Source of the DNA: Gnetum montanum
Taxonomy: Eukaryota > Streptophyta > Gnetopsida > Gnetales > Gnetaceae
DNA length: 64,000 nt
Assembly: GCA_015680685.1 (NCBI GenBank)
Contig: MNCI01010507.1
Location: forward strand, 62,356-126,355
Reading direction: 5' to 3'
In this document: positions 10,588 through 20,826 of the stretch, in pieces
Layout of the letters: every line of letters begins with the position of its first letter
How positions within the stretch are numbered: the first letter of the stretch is position 1
Notes under the pieces: model-generated
The model's input: only the letters and a program-made list of their open reading frames with translations
Database searches by the model: none
Told to the model about the DNA's origin: nothing
Program-made: the position numbers and the translations under genes

Positions 10588-13500
10588 ATGGCACCCAAGG
10601 TTAAAGGAAAGAACGCTAAGTTGGCCAGGATTGACGAGATGCAGGAAAGTTTGCAGCAGATTTCACAAGCCAGAGTAGAAGCTCTGGACATTACTCCGCT
10701 TAACCGGTAAGTTGCTGTCCACCCTTTTACGCTATTTTCATGTTTGTTGCAGCATCGTGGTTTGTATATTTTGGGTTCTTATGTTGGTCAGGCGCTAATG
10801 TCTATTTGTACGCATTGAACTATTGTTATGAAGGTTTAGGCAATAAGGAATAATGTTGTACAAAGATAATGTATATCGTGTAGATGTAATGTAATCAGAT
10901 TTTTTGTAATAATGATATATTGCGTCGGAGTAATACGCAATATTTGCTTTCATTGCCTTTATCAAAGATGGACCTTGAGCTGTTACAAGGGTTTAGGCGA
11001 TTTTGGCTATGCACCTCTAGTATACGTTGTAGTTTTTCAGGAATTGTGTGAGCCCTAGTGTGGCGTAAAAAATATTCATGTTTAGATTTTGTCTAATAGT
11101 AGTACATTTTTATTCTATAGTATTATGCTAAAGCCTGTCCTAATCATTTTGGACATCGTGGACGTTCTGTGCTACATTCATGTTCCCGCAACCAATGTTC
11201 CTTCTCATGCTCGTCTAAAGGAGGAGGCGGTGTGGTTCTGAAGAGGCGCACGGGAGTTTTTGTAATTTCTGCTTCGCAACTACAGCATAATCATCTAGTT
11301 GCATTTACTAGGCGATGAAGTTGCAGCTATTTTAGAGATGTTATTGGTCGGTTCGACCCAAAGCGTCTTAGCATTTTTGTCAGATGGCGCGATTGAAACT
11401 ATGCGGGTGCAAGACTGCGAACAGAATGTCAGGGGTTTAAGGTGTTTAAGCTAGATCTGGGACATGCCCAGGTTTAACTATTATCACTCCTATAACACTC
11501 TATTTGTGGCCTGTTATCCCACAACTAATTTCCAGAATCCACCTGGTACCGTGCATTATGCAGGCAGGTAAGTTTCGCTTCATTTCGCAGTATTGTAATG
11601 CTAGCTACTGTTTAGATGCGTATTGAGCGTAAAGAGTTGTTTGTGTTTCTGGCATAGGTTTTTTATCAATGAAAGCGATCTTATGGGCAATAATGATACA
11701 TTGTCGTTGGTCGAGAGTGCTATAAGGGAGTTTACCTCTATCAGCAACATGCGGGCTGCTGTCATGGGACATCTGGCGTTCAAGATCCCAGAATACCCTA
11801 ACCGTTATGCTGAATTATTTTCTAGGTGCAAGAAACTTGGATGGCTGGATAGGGAGTGGACTTTGGATCCTCCCGTTACCATTGCAGATGTTCAAAGGAA
11901 AATCCCTCCGTTTTCTTTACCTTTCGGGCCTAGTAAGCTTTGTCATAATAATGAATTGTGTCAATGTTGTGTGATGATGATGTGAAATCGTCTTGGTTTA
12001 ACTGTGGTTTCGTGTTAATAGTTAGGGAATCACGGGAGATTACAATCATGGCTTTGGGTTGCGAGGCCAGTAGTCTCTTCTTCTGTTATGGTGACATAAA
12101 GGAGGCACAACGTTGGCTCGACCATAGAGCGACCCCAATTGTAGTAACTAATAACATTCGGAAAGCTGGACTAATGGACCTTTTCTTGGCCATAACCCCT
12201 GATGCTACTACAGGTAAAATGTTGACCTTAGTCAACTCCTTTAGCGAGGAAGCCGAGCGTCTCTGCATACGTGTACGTAATGTGCGCGTAAATTTTGATA
12301 TTGACGCTCAGCTGTTCGCTGATCTCTTCGGGGTCCCCTCCGACAGTTTCCCCATAGATGAAAAGTTGAAGAGGAGCTCCAAGCTCCAGGAAAAGATAAA
12401 GGAGTGGCTGGGGGTTCAGAAAGAAACTAAGGGGATCCTCGGTGATAGGATTGAGTTGGAGGTGGCCCATACCGTTTACCCCTTTTTCGGGCCTGGGCCT
12501 TCCCCAAGACACTCTCGTAGGGGAGATTCCTCACCATCGAGCAGGCTCAAATTATGCGAGAGGTCTTAGAGAAGGGGACACAATTCAATTGGGTGAGCTA
12601 TTTTGCCGAAGGCTTGCGCGTTGAGATGGTCAGGCTTCGCTAGAAGCTTGAAACTCGTTTCAACGTGCATTTTGCCTTCTTCATAGCTTGTTTCTGGCAT
12701 TTTGCCGAATTTCTAGTGGTCCAGAGGAATGGGGTCTGGGTGCAACAAGATCGCACCCAGATTTTTAAACCATGGATCTCCCATATTTTCGGCACTATCT
12801 AGTCGCAAGACCCTCCTGAGGGGATCGGGGAGTCTTTTTCGGTAATGACTAGGAGTATGGCGGCACCTCGAACACAGGGCCAAGACAGTGTGGGTGAAGC
12901 ATCTACCTCTTACATCGACGATGTGTCGAGGGGGAAGTGCCTGGCTGCTGAGATAGTGGATTCGTCAGTGCTGCGGAAAAGACCTCGTTTAAATGAGGGA
13001 TCTGCCGAGCCAGCGGGTGGTGTTGTGAAAAAGATGCAAATCAGGTTCCAACGGAGTATTCTTCTAAGCGGTATGTGTCCAAATGTGTTAGTGGTTATGA
13101 TTTGCGTAGAGACTGTAGCATAACATATGTTGAATAAAAGTGAAATCTTATGTTAACTAGTCATGTTGTATAACAACGAGGGAAAAGGTTGTAGATCAGT
13201 TGACCCCTGAAACAGGGGCTATGGTCTTACAGTGTGGAGAAGGGGCCTCAGTCTCGGAAGAAGAGGCCCCAGTTAGTAAGGAAAGAAGTGCACAACCTCC
13301 TACACATGAAGAGGAAATAGCTGTGGAGGATGCCGAAGTCCTTTCGGCTGGAATTAACCGAGGCAAGTGGTTTGTTGCTTGATATAGTGGTAGACCCTAG
13401 ACAACTTCTACAGGTTGTACTGGTTATCGTAATGTCTCAGTCATACCTTTCATTCTACGTAACAGGTGACCAGAGCATGCCGTTGACAGTGGTGGCGACT

Positions 13501-14796
13501 CAATCTTGGGGCGAATTTCCTAATAAATTCACCTTTATGGAAGGCGTCGTTCAAGATATGATTGGTCGCTTAGAGTGAATCGATCCTGAAACTGGTACGC
13601 TACAATCATCACGCAGAGGTTATTTTTACTGTGGCATTACACTACTTTATGTCTAACTGTTATTTTCATGTTATTAGGAGCTCGCCTCAGGTGGGACTCG
13701 TTAGAGCCTATCGATTTAGACACCACCGAGCCCTCACCAGAAGCGACCGTTGTGCCATACAACATTTATGATGAGATGCGTAAATGTGCTTTACACTCAA
13801 CTCACTCCTTATGGGAGTGTCAGAGTGTAAACGAGGACCTCTGGAAGAGATTGCACAGGTCGGAGAAGGAGAGAGTGGCTCTATGTAATGAGGTTAGGGA
13901 TCTAAGATCACGGAATGAATTCCTGCAAGCCCAGGAGATGGGAAGTGAGGACTGGAGGACAGCTATCATTGACTATGCTCGTTATTGGGCTGTCATCAGG
14001 AACAGTATCCAAACTAGTCGTGAATTGGTTGAACAGCGTATGCAAATGGACCTCCTTGCTCAAAAGAACCAGGACTGAAAGGACTTTAGCGCAAGTATTC
14101 AAGAGTGGGGGTAGACGCAAAAAGATCACAAACAGGTCTACAAACAAGAAAGCGCTACCTACGGGAAAAATTATAGGGACTTTGCCGTTGTGGCTCAATC
14201 CCTTTGGCTATTTCTCAATGTTATAGGTGCTTCCAAGGCATTTGAAAAGTTCTAGGAGCAAGTGACGGTGAGTGCCTTTCCGGAAAGGAAAGTGACTCTT
14301 CTTGGAGGTGAGACTACCGTTCCTTCTTTCTTCTCTGAATCACCTCGATGAACTCCCGTGGAGAAGGGGAAGGTTAAGGTTGGAACTAATCTAGGGGACG
14401 GGGTTTGGTCTGAGCTTACCGAGGACGAAATCATGCGATGTCTGTGGATTGGCTTAGAACAAGTCTCCTTTGCTGCTGATGCAGGACCATCACAGGTAAG
14501 TTGCAGTATTATTATGTTCTTGTTATACCTAGTTTTGACGATGATGTTGATCTATATACCATGTCTGGTCGCAGGAACGACCTGAGGAGATTCCTCAACA
14601 GGATGAAGCTAATGAAGATGGTGGTCCTCATGAAGAGGATTTACAGGAAATAGAGCGTATTGAAGGATCCCACGAAGAGGACCATCCTTATGAAGGGGTT
14701 CCTTGTGCAAAGGGTGGCCTTTATGAGGACGACCTCCTCGGAGTAGAAGTTGAACTAAGGGATATAGGAGATAGCGGTAGTAAGCGGGATGCGTAA
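10588..14796 (+). pseudogene. Eight-exon antisense gene inside element C, function unknown
   Basis: A plus-strand gene opposite to C. Proposed exons are 10588-10706, 11121-11567, 11658-11932, 12022-13070, 13195-13362, 13466-13594, 13678-14495 and 14575-14796. Six introns are GT-AG and the fifth is GC-AG (GCAAGT donor), and the joined phases agree at every junction. About 1,075 codons result. It starts M-A-P-K-V-K-G-K and ends G-D-S-G-S-K-R-D-A-stop. Exons 2-4 look globular, with a hydrophobic L-I-I-L-D-I-V-D segment and W-L-D-R-E-W-T-L-D-P-P-V. Exon 4 continues into a mixed helical part with a frameshift near 12540. Exons 5-6 are acidic, low-complexity and S/T/P/E-rich. Exon 7 is probably coiled-coil (Q-S-V-N-E-D-L-W-K-R-L). 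Exon 8 is very acidic with repeated H-E-E-D. Exons 2, 4, 6 and 7 carry stops, so it is now dead. I do not recognise the family. It could be a captured host gene or a lineage-specific antisense ORF. Confidence 0.72.
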
Positions 14797-14979
14797 TGAA
14801 TTAACCTGGTGTTTTATTATGGTGTAACGAGACAAGAGACTATATTTCTTTCTTTTAACGTATTTGAGACAAATTTTGGTATTAATGTTAATGTTCTTTT
14901 TTTTTTCTCTTTATGTAAAATGTATCGTAGGTTTTAATGTTATGATAAATTGTGATTAGTTTTAAAAGCGTAATGTTAA
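14797..14979. other. 3' flank of the antisense gene
   Basis: AT-rich DNA following the TAA at 14794, with T-rich runs (TTTTTTTTTTCTC near 14900) and TGTAAA words that could serve a plant polyadenylation region. No coding content. Confidence 0.35.
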
Positions 14980-15480
14980 TGTAGCTACTAGTTTGAAGCC
15001 ATTACGGGCTGTTAAATTGTCCAAATGTAAAGCATAAATGACATTGCTAGTTTAAGGCCATTTCGGGCCCCCTTTTTTTTAGGAGTTTAAGGTGCCAAGG
15101 GTAAACGAATTTCTGGTACAGAGCGTAAAGGAAATTCAAGTAGAGAGCGTAAATGACATTGCTAGTTTAAGGTCATTTCGGGCCCTAGATAGTTTAAGGC
15201 CATTTCGGGCCTCCTGTTTTTTTTAGTTAAAGGTATGAAGAGTAAGCATAAATTGGATTCCGGTATAAAGCATGAATGAAATTTGCGTTCCAAGTGTAAA
15301 TGGGATTTAGATACGAAGAGTAAATGAAATTGGTAGTTTAAGGCCATTTCAGGCTGTAGCTGATTCAGGTGCCACGCGTAAATGAAGTCGCTAGTTTAGG
15401 GTCATTTCGGGCCTTTGCGTAATTCAGGTGCGAAGTGTAGATAAGGTTGCTAGTTTAAGGACATTTCGGGCCTTGGCATA
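14980..15480. repeat. Dispersed tandem repeat, TAGTTTAAGGCCATTTCGGGCC units
   Basis: At least seven copies of a 22-bp core, A-G-T-T-T-A-A-G-G-(C/T)-C-A-T-T-T-C-G-G-G-C, start near 14986, 15047, 15161, 15189, 15332, 15391 and 15449. Between them lie partly repeated (A/G)AG(C/T)GTAAATGA words. Spacing is irregular (28-145 bp). The array separates the end of the antisense gene from the protease-side sequence, and one more core lies at 10302 on the other side of that gene. Confidence 0.85.
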
Positions 15481-15650
15481 ATTTGAAGTAAAGAAAATAG
15501 AAACGTAAAGCTAAACACAAAGATAAACAAGAGCGTAATGAAACTAGCTTGTGGAAAGCGTAAATACATGCATAAACATAATAAGTATAAATGGTAAGTG
15601 TAAAAAGAGTGATTGATGAGACCGTAGTAGTTAGGAAACATTGTTTACTT
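15481..15650. other. AT-rich spacer after the repeat array
   Basis: Contains several GCGTAA(A/T) words left from the repeat array. Nothing coding is supported. Confidence 0.4.
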
Positions 15651-15651
15651 G

Positions 15652-15837
15652 CTAACTCTGTAACTGTCTCTTAATTGCCTTCATCTTTAACGATGTGTAA
15701 GGACGGGGACATTTATAGCTCTTCTCCTTTGCATCGCAATCTTCCCCTAGGAACGGTAGTTCGGTCCAAGTTAGGCTGTCATCAACCATTGTTTCGGCTT
15801 GCTCAGGTACTGGAATAGGGGATTGATTCTCAGGCAT
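15652..15837 (-). pseudogene. Element C gag-protease C-terminal tail
   Basis: A 61-residue acidic minus-strand frame starting P-E-N-Q-S-P-I-P-V-P-E-Q-A-E-T and ending at 15652. It directly follows the protease frame, with a stop between them. It is probably the C-terminal end of the gag-protease polyprotein before the large intergenic block. No domain is recognised. Confidence 0.45.
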
Positions 15838-15879
15838 TTCGATCTCTGACCCTTGTTTTGTATCTATGTTATTAATGGC

Positions 15880-16470
15880 CTAAGGGGTTATTTCATCACC
15901 TCGGATAACCACTTCTCCTCCTACGTAAGGCAAATGGATTTCCTGATGAATGGGTGATGAAACTACTCTCAGTTGGGCTAACCAAGACCTCTCAAGAATC
16001 AAATTGAATCCAGGCATTTCCTCGACCACGATAAACGTAGCGTCCATGGGGAACTGGTCCCTTGCCACAAAGTTGATATGGACGGTCCCTTTGACCTGCA
16101 CCCATGTCCCGTTGAACGACTTTAGGCATGACGTTGTTGTAGGACTGATCTGATCGATCAGGCCTAATTTATCCACTATGGGATAAGGGATGACATTAGT
16201 GGTTGCCTCGTCATCTACATGTACTCTCTGGATTCGGTGCTGGCCGACCCGGATGGTGATGAACATGGGCGTTGTTGTCACCTGATCCTCAGGATTGTCC
16301 TTAATGGATTTGTCATGAAAGGTCAATGGGGTGGGATCTGGTTTTTTAGTAGCAGGGGAAAGCATGATGGAGTGAATTGCTTCTTCATCTGCCAGTAGGC
16401 TTTCGTCCATAGGTATGGACGTTAGCATGCGAACCATAGCCTCACGATGTGTTTGCAACGTCATGAGCAA
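15880..16470 (-). pseudogene. pro: Element C aspartic protease
   Basis: The 196-residue minus-strand frame has the retropepsin fold signature of Tat elements. A V-H-V-D-D-E-A-T-T-N-V-I-P segment takes the place of the usual V-D-G-G-S-A-V-N-I-M-P. K-L-G-L follows, then F-I-V-V-E-E-M-P-G-F-N-L-I-L-E-R-S-W-L in place of the G-R-x-W-L block. The residues after the catalytic Asp are changed (D-D-E instead of D-G/S-G), so activity is unlikely even without other breaks. The enzyme would cut the gag-pol polyprotein during particle maturation. Confidence 0.82.
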
Positions 16471-16473
16471 GTC

Positions 16474-17016
16474 TTAAAGGCTCAGTGTTGTATTTTTTTG
16501 TTTCAGAGCCTGTTTGACTTGTGCCAGGGCATCAAAGAGATCTTGCCCACGATCGGGTTGTTTGTCACCCTTTTTCTCTTCCATTCGCCCTAAGAGGCAA
16601 ATTTCGCAGGGAGGAGTGACACTTGGCCGAGGGTTACGCTTCCTTTGGCTTGGGGGAGATAATTGTTTTCGTGTAACCTCTTTGTTTTTGACAAGTGGGG
16701 CTAAAGGTGCAGAAGTGAGGGGTTGAGGTTTGGGTAATCCCAGTGTAAGAGGGCCCTTGGCTACATTAACAGTAACAGTAGGAGGGTTTGACTTAGAAGA
16801 TTGCCCCTGCATAGGAGGGGTAGTTGATAGTTTTGGCACTCTGATGACTAAGGGTGCCTTGGGTGTAGGTGTAGGTTGTGCCACGGCTTTAACGATTGCA
16901 GGCTGTCGGGAAGCATTCTGAGACGTAATTCGAAGGATGAAAGGGTGCCTTGGAGTGCCACTCATTGGCATTGACAGACCTGTTGTTTGGGTCAAGCAAG
17001 ATTGCGTTTGCAACAC
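16474..17016 (-). pseudogene. Element C gag-protease proline-rich linker
   Basis: A 180-residue minus-strand frame rich in Pro, Thr, Lys and Ser. It contains K-A-P-L-V-I-R-V-P-K-L and T-P-P-C-E-I-C-L-L-G-R-M-E-E-K-K. The lone C-E-I-C pair may be the remains of a zinc knuckle. It sits between gag and protease in the same direction. No enzyme domain. Confidence 0.6.
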
Positions 17017-17215
17017 AAAAGGCTACCTCAGCTGCGCCTGATCATTGCCCTCTGTTCAACGGATCTTGGTACACACGCATGGCCTGGTTTTCTGGGCATG
17101 TTGGACTACTGCTATCTAAGATCAAGTCACCTTGATCTATCAGACGTTGGATGTCATCCTTCAATGCTCAGCAGTAGTCCGTGTCATGGCCGCACAATTG
17201 ATGGTAGTCGTAGAA

Positions 17216-19280
17216 TCAGTCTAGCTTAAAGTTCTTAGGTACAGGCGGTTCATTAGGTTGGGCTAAGGAGGGATTCTTGAGTAGCTCGCAGTGGTGCCTA
17301 TGGCATTTTAGAGCCTCCTCGGACATCATCTTGTGTCGGATGTGGCCGGTTCCCAATAATTGCTTTAGAAGTTCTGAAGGCTTCACAGGTAGGGTTGCGT
17401 AATTTGAGCGATCTTTATGCTCAAATTTTAGCCTTGGTTGTGTAGATGCTTCAGGGGTAGAAGAAGCTTCTTGATTGGTGCCACCTGAGCTAGTTGTCGG
17501 CTCAGCTGGCTCCGCGGTAATTTTCTTACCGTTGTTGTTCTTTTTCTTGGCTCCTTCAGCAACTGCCGTGACTATAGTCATCGTGACTCTACCTTTGTCC
17601 TTACCCTTGCTGTGGGCATTTTTGTAGGCCACATATGCTGGATCTTTACTAGCCTCTGCCACATCTTGGATGCTCTTAGTTTGAGCAAAGGCTTGGTTGA
17701 GGGAACAGGGGACGAGGTAATACAACTTAGACTTGATAAAGTCGTTGATTGCTCCCTTGAAGATTGCTAGTAGATGGGCCTCCGCAATGGGTTCACGGAT
17801 TTCATTCAAGGTGGTGCTCCACCGCTGTATGAACTTTTGGACTAACTCAAGCGGGTCTTGCTTAACTCTTATGAGCTGGTCCAGTCTGACTTCTGGCTTC
17901 AGGTTGTGCTCGATACCAATCCAAAGCTCTACCCATTAAGGACATAGCAAAGACACGGATTATAGTATGTGGCCACTGTTGCAACAATAAGGACTCTAAT
18001 CTGAAAGTGACAAGGTGGGCGTTGGGATCACCTTTCCCATTGTATTTCGTGAAATGAGGAAGGGGCATCCTAGATGGCAATGACAGAACTGGGACTGCTG
18101 GACTGATAGGATTGTCATGGTTGAAATCCATGACTTGTACCATGTCAAAACCAGTAGCCTTGAGATGCTTGACCTCTTCTGTAAGGGTCTGGATGAGCTG
18201 GAAGGCTTGGTCCAGACTCGTAGACGACGATGTCATTTGTGGAGCGGAAGGGGGAGCCACACCGGGTGGCGGCATAGAGGCAACAACTTGGCCGATAGTT
18301 GGTGCTATCAGAATAGTCCCTGCAGGCAGTGTTTCTTGCGGCATCCACCATCTGGTGGTTGGTGCAGATGGGGGAACCATCATTGGCTGCGCTATTGGGT
18401 ACGCTGTTTGTGTAGCCGGGGGCATGAGCAGCGATCCCATAGTTGGGTTCAGCGTTTGTGAAACTTGACTTTGATGGTGGGAATGATAGTGCATTTGCGC
18501 AGGATGGGTAATATGGGACATGTTGGGGGCCCACCACATGGTGGCGGTAGGCTTTGTCGTATGAGTAGGGAGCAAAGTCAGTGTTGTAGATAATTGGGTC
18601 GTAGGTGCCGCATGTACATGCGGTGACACAAGCGCAGGCACACGATGAGGTGGGTTAGGTAATTACGCCCACTGAGGAATTATCTGTGATGGACCTTTGC
18701 CCAACAGCGTAGTCAGAGAGAGAAAGTGTAGACTTGGCGAATGCAGGATTCATTCGGTATTGGACAATGTCAGAGGCATGGTAACCATAAACAATGGATT
18801 TATGTGGGACATCATGGAAGGAGGGGCCATGGTGAAATCAGCATGACTGCCTCCTTCAGAGCGAGATTCTAGATCATCTTGCCCATCGTGAAGTGCTTCA
18901 TCATGGAACGAGGCCTCTAGCTATTCTGGCGATGTCTTAGCCATCAACATTTTATCTATGATCTACTTTTGTTGATTGGTCAAGGGGATGAAAGTGCTAG
19001 GCGTAAGAATGAGTTCCTTCCTATTGTAGTACATGAACTCGTACTCTCGTTTTTCCTCGACTTCTTGTGGATACAGAGGCAGATTTGCCGCTAGCTTAGC
19101 GCAGAGGAAATTGTAGTGTTCCTTGCGCTGAGCTTGTCCCTCAGGCTCCTTGTTTTGTAGCCTGAGGGAGCGGCGTGATTGCACTGGACTAGTTGGTTGC
19201 TCGACCACAGGAGGCGTAACTTGCAGAGTCCAAGGGTTTTCGAGATTGGCAGTGTCAATGGCTGTGGTTGATGTAACCAT
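17216..19280 (-). pseudogene. gag: Element C gag
   Basis: Starts at an ATG at 19280, about 250 bp inside the 5' LTR. Its N-terminal part (19280-18963) has V-Q-S-R-R-S-L-R-L-Q-N-K-E-P-E. After frame breaks, 18641-17862 is a Pro/Thr/Met-rich stretch leading into the retrotransposon gag domain: M-P-L-P-H-F-T-K-Y-N-G-K-G-D-P-N-A-H-L, then L-L-Q-Q-W-P and A-L-D-W-Y. The domain continues in another frame at 17809-17216, which ends in a basic part and R-H-H-C-E-L-L-K. Gag proteins assemble the particle and bind the RNA. The K-Y-x-G-x-G-D-P-x-x-H-L block is the best evidence for this call. Confidence 0.85.
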
Positions 19281-19527
19281 TTTTGAAATAATGATGATAA
19301 AGATGAAAATCAGAAAGACAAAGGCAAACTAAGATAATAATTGGGGCTTTTTATCTCGTAGGATTCCAAAGGAATCGTCGAAGTGACTAATCTGTATCAC
19401 AAAATTTTGTAAACAACCTTGGAGTTATTATGTTTACATTGATTGACAATGGGTACCAGACAGCTTACAAGACTACCCGTAAAATGCGGATCGGCTATGA
19501 AGGCCCTCCTTCTAGTGCTAGAAAACT
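19281..19527 (-). other. Element C leader between 5' LTR and gag
   Basis: Untranslated leader in minus orientation. The bases next to the LTR (GTTTTCTAGCACTAGAAGG on the minus strand) do not begin with TGG, so I could not assign a primer tRNA. The site may be mutated or offset. Confidence 0.5.
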
Positions 19528-20826
19528 GTAACGACGGAAAATGTCGATCACTGGAAATACCGAACGAAAGTCCATGTACATAGTTCTAACCCCAGATTCG
19601 TGCGAGGACCGTGTTGGAGAGAAAAATGAATTTGAGATGCCCTAAATAGTCTTGTCGATCAGACAGGGACTTATTTAATCAATAAAAGGTTTGGTAATAA
19701 TTTTGATGGCGAAATGCAGATTCTTTATAAAACGATGCAATGTTGTTTACCCCGAAAGAAATTGAAGATAATGCAAACGATTTATATAAGATTTCCAAAT
19801 CTGTCTAACTAGGATGTAGGAGATTAGATTTCATAGATAATACGATCACAAGATCTGGGATTTAATTTATGAAAAAGAATATGTGTGATACAATGATTTC
19901 AGGTTGGGTTTCGGTTTGGACGAAGCATATGCTAGTAACAAAAAAGTTATATAAAGATGAAACAAGCAAGGATCAATCTAACTTGATCTAGCTAATCTGG
20001 GCACAAGGAAGTCAGACCGGTGGGAGAATATCCGGTAGCCGATTGTTTCTGATCAAGAATTCTTGTCAATCACCTTCGACGTTCTCACGATCGCTAATTC
20101 TTTTTTTCTCCTTTGCCAACCTTGAAAGAAAAAAATTTCCCAAGCCCCTTTGATCTTCATCAACTGAAACATTTATAAGGTTAGGGTCAGGAGAAAAACG
20201 CAGTTTAGATGACGCGTGTCCTAAACCTACAAGATGCCGTTGACTTGATGTGGTGGTTGCTGAAGCTTACGACGCCACCTTACGCACTAAAGCATAATGC
20301 ATTGTAACCAGGAATTTGGCAATAGGGATTATGCAACGACATGCTGGAGAGCGTATCGCATCGTACAGACTATTGTTACTTGTATCAAGCCACTATTGTC
20401 CATGGTTACGCTGCGCTGTGCCAGATTACGCTTCACAGCGTAGTCCGTCGTAAAATAGCGTGTCTGCAAAGAAAAACGAAGTGTTTGTTGAAGCTTTGAA
20501 CATCTGTCATCCTTGATGTTTGCAGCGTACTATTTTTTGACATTATGCTACATAATGCAATGTTACGCTATGTAGCGTAATACAACGTAATCTGTCAAAG
20601 GTTAAGATTTTTGAAATAGATAACTTGCAAAGTTAGAAGCTTTACCGTCGTGCATCTGTCGCTTTGCTCCGTCCTCTGGAATTTACTTATGCTATGCTAT
20701 GCAGCGTGGCGGGACAGACCTTCGATTGAAAAGGAACTTGCTACGCCACGCCTTGTTGCGACCCTTCGCTTGAATCACCAGCCTTTTGCTGAACCGCCGA
20801 GGCTTTGAAATTTTCACGGTGTTTCA
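19528..20826 (-). repeat. 5' LTR of element C
   Basis: 1,299 bp, the partner of 3822-4992. It carries the additional 128 bp (about 20150-20275) with TTTATAAGGTTAGGGTC and a CTACAAGATGCCG stretch that its partner lacks. It is bounded by TG/CA ends in element orientation and followed on the plus strand by the AAGGA duplication. Confidence 0.92.

Larger units (their letters stand above)
3822..20826 (-). mobile_element. Element C: Tat-lineage Ty3/gypsy retrotransposon carrying an antisense spliced gene
   Basis: 17,005 bp, minus orientation, inserted into the gag of A with a perfect 5-bp duplication. Its 5' LTR is 19528-20826 and its 3' LTR 3822-4992. In its own direction it has gag (19280-17216), a proline-rich linker and protease (17016-15880), a 5.7-kb intergenic block, RT (about 9870-9067), RNase H, an additional RNase H (8199-7960) and integrase (7626 to about 6540), then a long 3' UTR with tandem repeats. 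The additional RNase H between RT-RNase H and integrase is diagnostic of the Tat/Ogre lineage. The block between protease and RT holds an eight-exon gene on the opposite strand, which is unusual. Confidence 0.92.

Noticed and set aside
14980-15480. CRISPR-like array
   Set aside because: Spacing is irregular, the repeat cores are diverged, and the context is a plant retrotransposon.
16514-16921. Plus-strand open frames opposite the C gag-protease linker
   Set aside because: Shadows of the proline-rich minus-strand frame (Gly/Arg-rich on the other strand); no start context or domain.
18112-18468. Plus-strand open frames over C gag (118 and 114 residues)
   Set aside because: They overlap the minus-strand gag frame with known domain content, and their composition is that of a complementary-strand shadow.
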